Shown: positions 5,524 through 6,607 of the stretch, piece after piece
Layout: every line of letters starts with the position of its first letter
How positions within the stretch are numbered: the stretch's first letter is position 1
Made by a program: the position numbers and the translations under genes
The notes under the pieces: model-generated
The model's input: only the letters and a program-made list of their open reading frames with translations
Database searches by the model: none
Told to the model about the DNA's origin: nothing
NCBI RefSeq assembly: GCF_937889215.1
Contig: NZ_CALBEX010000243.1
Location: 1-6,607 of the forward strand
Direction: 5' to 3'
Length of the DNA: 6,607 nt
Source: an uncultured Limnohabitans sp.
Lineage (GTDB): Bacteria > Pseudomonadota > Gammaproteobacteria > Burkholderiales > Burkholderiaceae_C

Positions 5524-6006
5524 ATGCCCCATCGCTCCAACACCTCCGTCGTTCTTGAACCTGAATACATCGAGGGGTTTCGCCAGATCTACGAAGAAAA
5601 AATTGTTTTCAACAAGACATTGGGTCTGAAATTGGTCAAGGTGACACCCGAAGGGGTGGAGGCCCGCATTGACATGAGGCCCGAGTTGGTGGGGCACTTT
5701 GCCTACAACCGCATCCATGGCGGTGTCATCAGCGCCGTGCTGGACGCGATCGGCAGCGCAGCCGTCATGGCGGCGCTTGCGGCCAAGCACATGGAGGAAC
5801 CCCCTGAAAAGCGCCTGGAGCGCTTTGCCAAGCTGGGCACCATCGACTTGCGTGTGGATTACTTGCGCCCCGGCATTGGCGAGCACTTCACCATCACTGC
5901 CCATGCCCTGCGTGTAGGCTCGCGTGTGGGGTCGTCGCGCATGGAGTTTTGTGGACCCGATGGGACCTTGATGTCCACCGGCGCTGCGGCTTACATCGTG
6001 TCTTGA
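5524..6006 (+). CDS. PaaI-type hotdog-fold thioesterase family protein
   Basis: A 160-residue hotdog-fold protein. The key segment is NRIHGGVISAVLDAIGSAAVM: H65-G-G marks the start of the central helix of PaaI-like 4HBT thioesterases, and D74 on that helix is the likely acidic catalytic residue. Later strands are seen in TIDLRVDYLRPG, FTITAHALRVGSRVGSSRMEF and ALMSTGAA-like ending GTLMSTGAAAYIVS. It probably hydrolyses an acyl-CoA to the free acid and CoA; the substrate is unknown. The ATG has no Shine-Dalgarno sequence and lies 6 nt from a -10-like box. An N-terminal region of about 25 residues (LEPEYIEGFRQIYEEKIVFNK) precedes the fold, as I recall in related proteins, which supports this start. 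It lies 197 bp after the acyl-CoA operon, behind REP elements, so it is probably transcribed separately. Confidence 0.87.
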   Translation: MPHRSNTSVVLEPEYIEGFRQIYEEKIVFNKTLGLKLVKVTPEGVEARIDMRPELVGHFAYNRIHGGVISAVLDAIGSAAVMAALAAKHMEEPPEKRLERFAKLGTIDLRVDYLRPGIGEHFTITAHALRVGSRVGSSRMEFCGPDGTLMSTGAAAYIVS

Positions 6007-6030
6007 TCTGGCAAATGGCCTGCTCCTGCG

Positions 6031-6081
6031 CAGCGCGGGACAGCCCCAAGAGAAGACAGAATCAAAGGGAGTTCCGCGCTG
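6031..6081. terminator. Inverted repeat between convergent thioesterase genes
   Basis: CAGCGCGGGAC (6031-6041) and GTTCCGCGCTG (6071-6081) pair over 11 positions with one G-U wobble, around a 29-nt loop. It fills the 78-bp gap between the two converging genes and could serve both strands. Neither side has a T-run and the loop is long, so it is only a candidate bidirectional terminator. Confidence 0.3.
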
Positions 6082-6084
6082 GGC

Positions 6085-6486
6085 TTATTCTGCGGGAACA
6101 GGCCGGGGCTGCCCTTGATCGTCTACCGCTACATAGGTCAGGTTCGCCTCGGTCACCTTCATGTATTGGCCTTGCAGTTGAAAACGTTCGGCAAACACCT
6201 CGACTTTGACGGTGACGGAGGTGCGGCCGACCCGAACAATCCGGGCGAAAAACGACAAGATGTCGCCCACTTTGACCGGTTGTTTGAAGATGAACTCGTT
6301 CACCGCCACCGTGACCATGCGCCCGCGCACGCGACGCGCGGGCAACACAGCCCCCGCCAAGTCCACTTGGGCCATGACCCAGCCGCCAAAAATGTCGCCA
6401 CTGGCATTGCAGTCGGCGGGCATGGGGATGACCTTGAGCACCAGCTCTTGATCGGTGGGCAAAGCTACTTTTTCTGGAGGATTCAT
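6085..6486 (-). CDS. yciA: YciA-type acyl-CoA thioesterase
   Basis: A 133-residue hotdog-fold acyl-CoA hydrolase of the YciA/BFIT group, which cleaves a broad range of acyl-CoAs to free acid and CoA in the cytoplasm. Diagnostic residues are MPADCNASGDIFGGWVMAQ (N27, G30-D31, GGW) followed by D42 in QVDLAGAV, the position of the catalytic aspartate of YciA enzymes. Then come TVAVNEFIFKQPVKVGDIL, VGRTSVTVKVEVFAE and VTEANLTYVAVD, all typical. The start is taken at ATG 6486-6484 (MNPPEKVALP), because the frame further upstream adds only 18 residues beginning with TTG and unlike the family. No Shine-Dalgarno sequence precedes the chosen ATG. It converges on the PaaI-type gene, and has its own AT-rich promoter region to the right. 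Confidence 0.9.
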   Translation of the reverse strand: MNPPEKVALPTDQELVLKVIPMPADCNASGDIFGGWVMAQVDLAGAVLPARRVRGRMVTVAVNEFIFKQPVKVGDILSFFARIVRVGRTSVTVKVEVFAERFQLQGQYMKVTEANLTYVAVDDQGQPRPVPAE

Positions 6487-6510
6487 GATAAAAAACAATA
6501 AGTAATATGT

Positions 6511-6529
6511 GTTGCTATCAGTAACAGCT
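6511..6529. repeat. 19-nt repeat in the yciA upstream region, copy 1
   Basis: GTTGCTATCAGTAACAGCT shares a 12-bp identical core, TATCAGTAACAG (6516-6527), with copy 2 at 6581-6599; 16 of 19 bases match. The core runs into ACAGCTGT (6524-6531), an 8-bp palindrome. It would lie in the leader of the yciA transcript, downstream of the promoter-like element. Confidence 0.6.
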
Positions 6530-6542
6530 GTAATTGACAAGG

Positions 6543-6572
6543 AGTATACGGTTGTTGTAGGTGTTGTTGCAA
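6543..6572 (-). promoter_or_regulatory. Probable yciA promoter
   Basis: On the minus strand, TTGCAA (6572-6567, 4/6 to -35) and TATACT (6548-6543, 5/6 to -10) are separated by 18 bp. Transcription would start near 6536, leaving a leader of about 50 nt before the yciA ATG. The region is clearly AT-richer than the genes. It lies between the two 19-nt repeat copies. Confidence 0.5.
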
Positions 6573-6580
6573 TCGTTGAT

Positions 6581-6599
6581 GTTAGTATCAGTAACAGTT
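6581..6599. repeat. 19-nt repeat in the yciA upstream region, copy 2
   Basis: GTTAGTATCAGTAACAGTT, in the same orientation as copy 1 and exactly 70 bp from it. Here the core is part of GTAACAGTTAC (6591-6601), a palindrome around a central A. It lies upstream of the yciA -35 box. The window ends before any gene on this side can be seen. Confidence 0.6.
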
Positions 6600-6607
6600 A
6601 CAAATGA

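Noticed and set aside
6115..6501. A 128-codon + strand frame over yciA
   Set aside because: The minus strand encodes a full YciA with all its motifs; the + frame has no family features or ribosome site.
6487..6540. An N-terminal extension of yciA by 18 residues to a TTG at 6540
   Set aside because: The added residues (MSITAVTDSNTYYLLFFI) do not resemble the family, overlap the repeat and leader region, and have no Shine-Dalgarno sequence.
6534..6562. Perfect -35 sequence TTGACA on the + strand at 6534-6539, pointing out of the window
   Set aside because: No acceptable -10 box follows at 16-18 bp, and no + strand gene starts before the window ends; the minus-strand promoter is a better reading of the region.
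6601..6607. Possible start codon ATG at 6604
   Set aside because: Only a few bases remain, with no ribosome site; nothing can be concluded.

Overview
The window looks like a chromosomal segment of a betaproteobacterium of the order Burkholderiales, most likely Comamonadaceae. The evidence is the GC-rich coding sequence, a pilQ-aroK junction, and protein sequences that resemble that family from memory; no database search was possible, so the genus is left open. I see no mobile element, phage gene, tRNA, rRNA or CRISPR array. It reads as core metabolism. The least ordinary material is in the gaps between genes.

Layout, left to right. (1) The 3' end of a type IV pilus secretin gene (pilQ, to 619) is followed by shikimate kinase (aroK, 758-1324) with a TTG start. 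The partner aroB, which usually follows aroK in this group, is absent. (2) A 14-bp perfect palindrome (1433-1446) sits just upstream of a TetR-family regulator. That gene heads a tight four-gene run on the + strand (1459-5326): TetR regulator, about 600-residue acyl-CoA dehydrogenase, exported DUF2147 protein, and a crotonase-fold enzyme whose active site looks like an enoyl-CoA isomerase. Gaps are 48, 28 and 21 bp, so one transcript under one operator is likely. (3) A 197-bp gap (5327-5523) holds a hairpin, a 10-bp unit repeated three times, and an inverted pair of 25-nt REP-like elements whose stems show compensatory changes. (4) A PaaI-type hotdog thioesterase (5524-6006, +) starts only 6 nt after a -10-like box. 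(5) Convergent to it is a YciA-type acyl-CoA thioesterase (6085-6486, -). Its AT-rich upstream region carries a promoter-like element between two copies of a 19-nt repeat set 70 bp apart.

The right two thirds of the window is acyl-CoA metabolism: oxidation of an acyl-CoA to the enoyl-CoA, double-bond repositioning, and two enzymes that can release CoA. A 3-hydroxyacyl-CoA dehydrogenase and a thiolase are missing, so the pathway must be completed by genes elsewhere. I did not find a convincing new multi-gene system. The best leads are the REP pair, the operator-controlled operon with its embedded DUF2147 gene, and the paired repeats around the yciA promoter.
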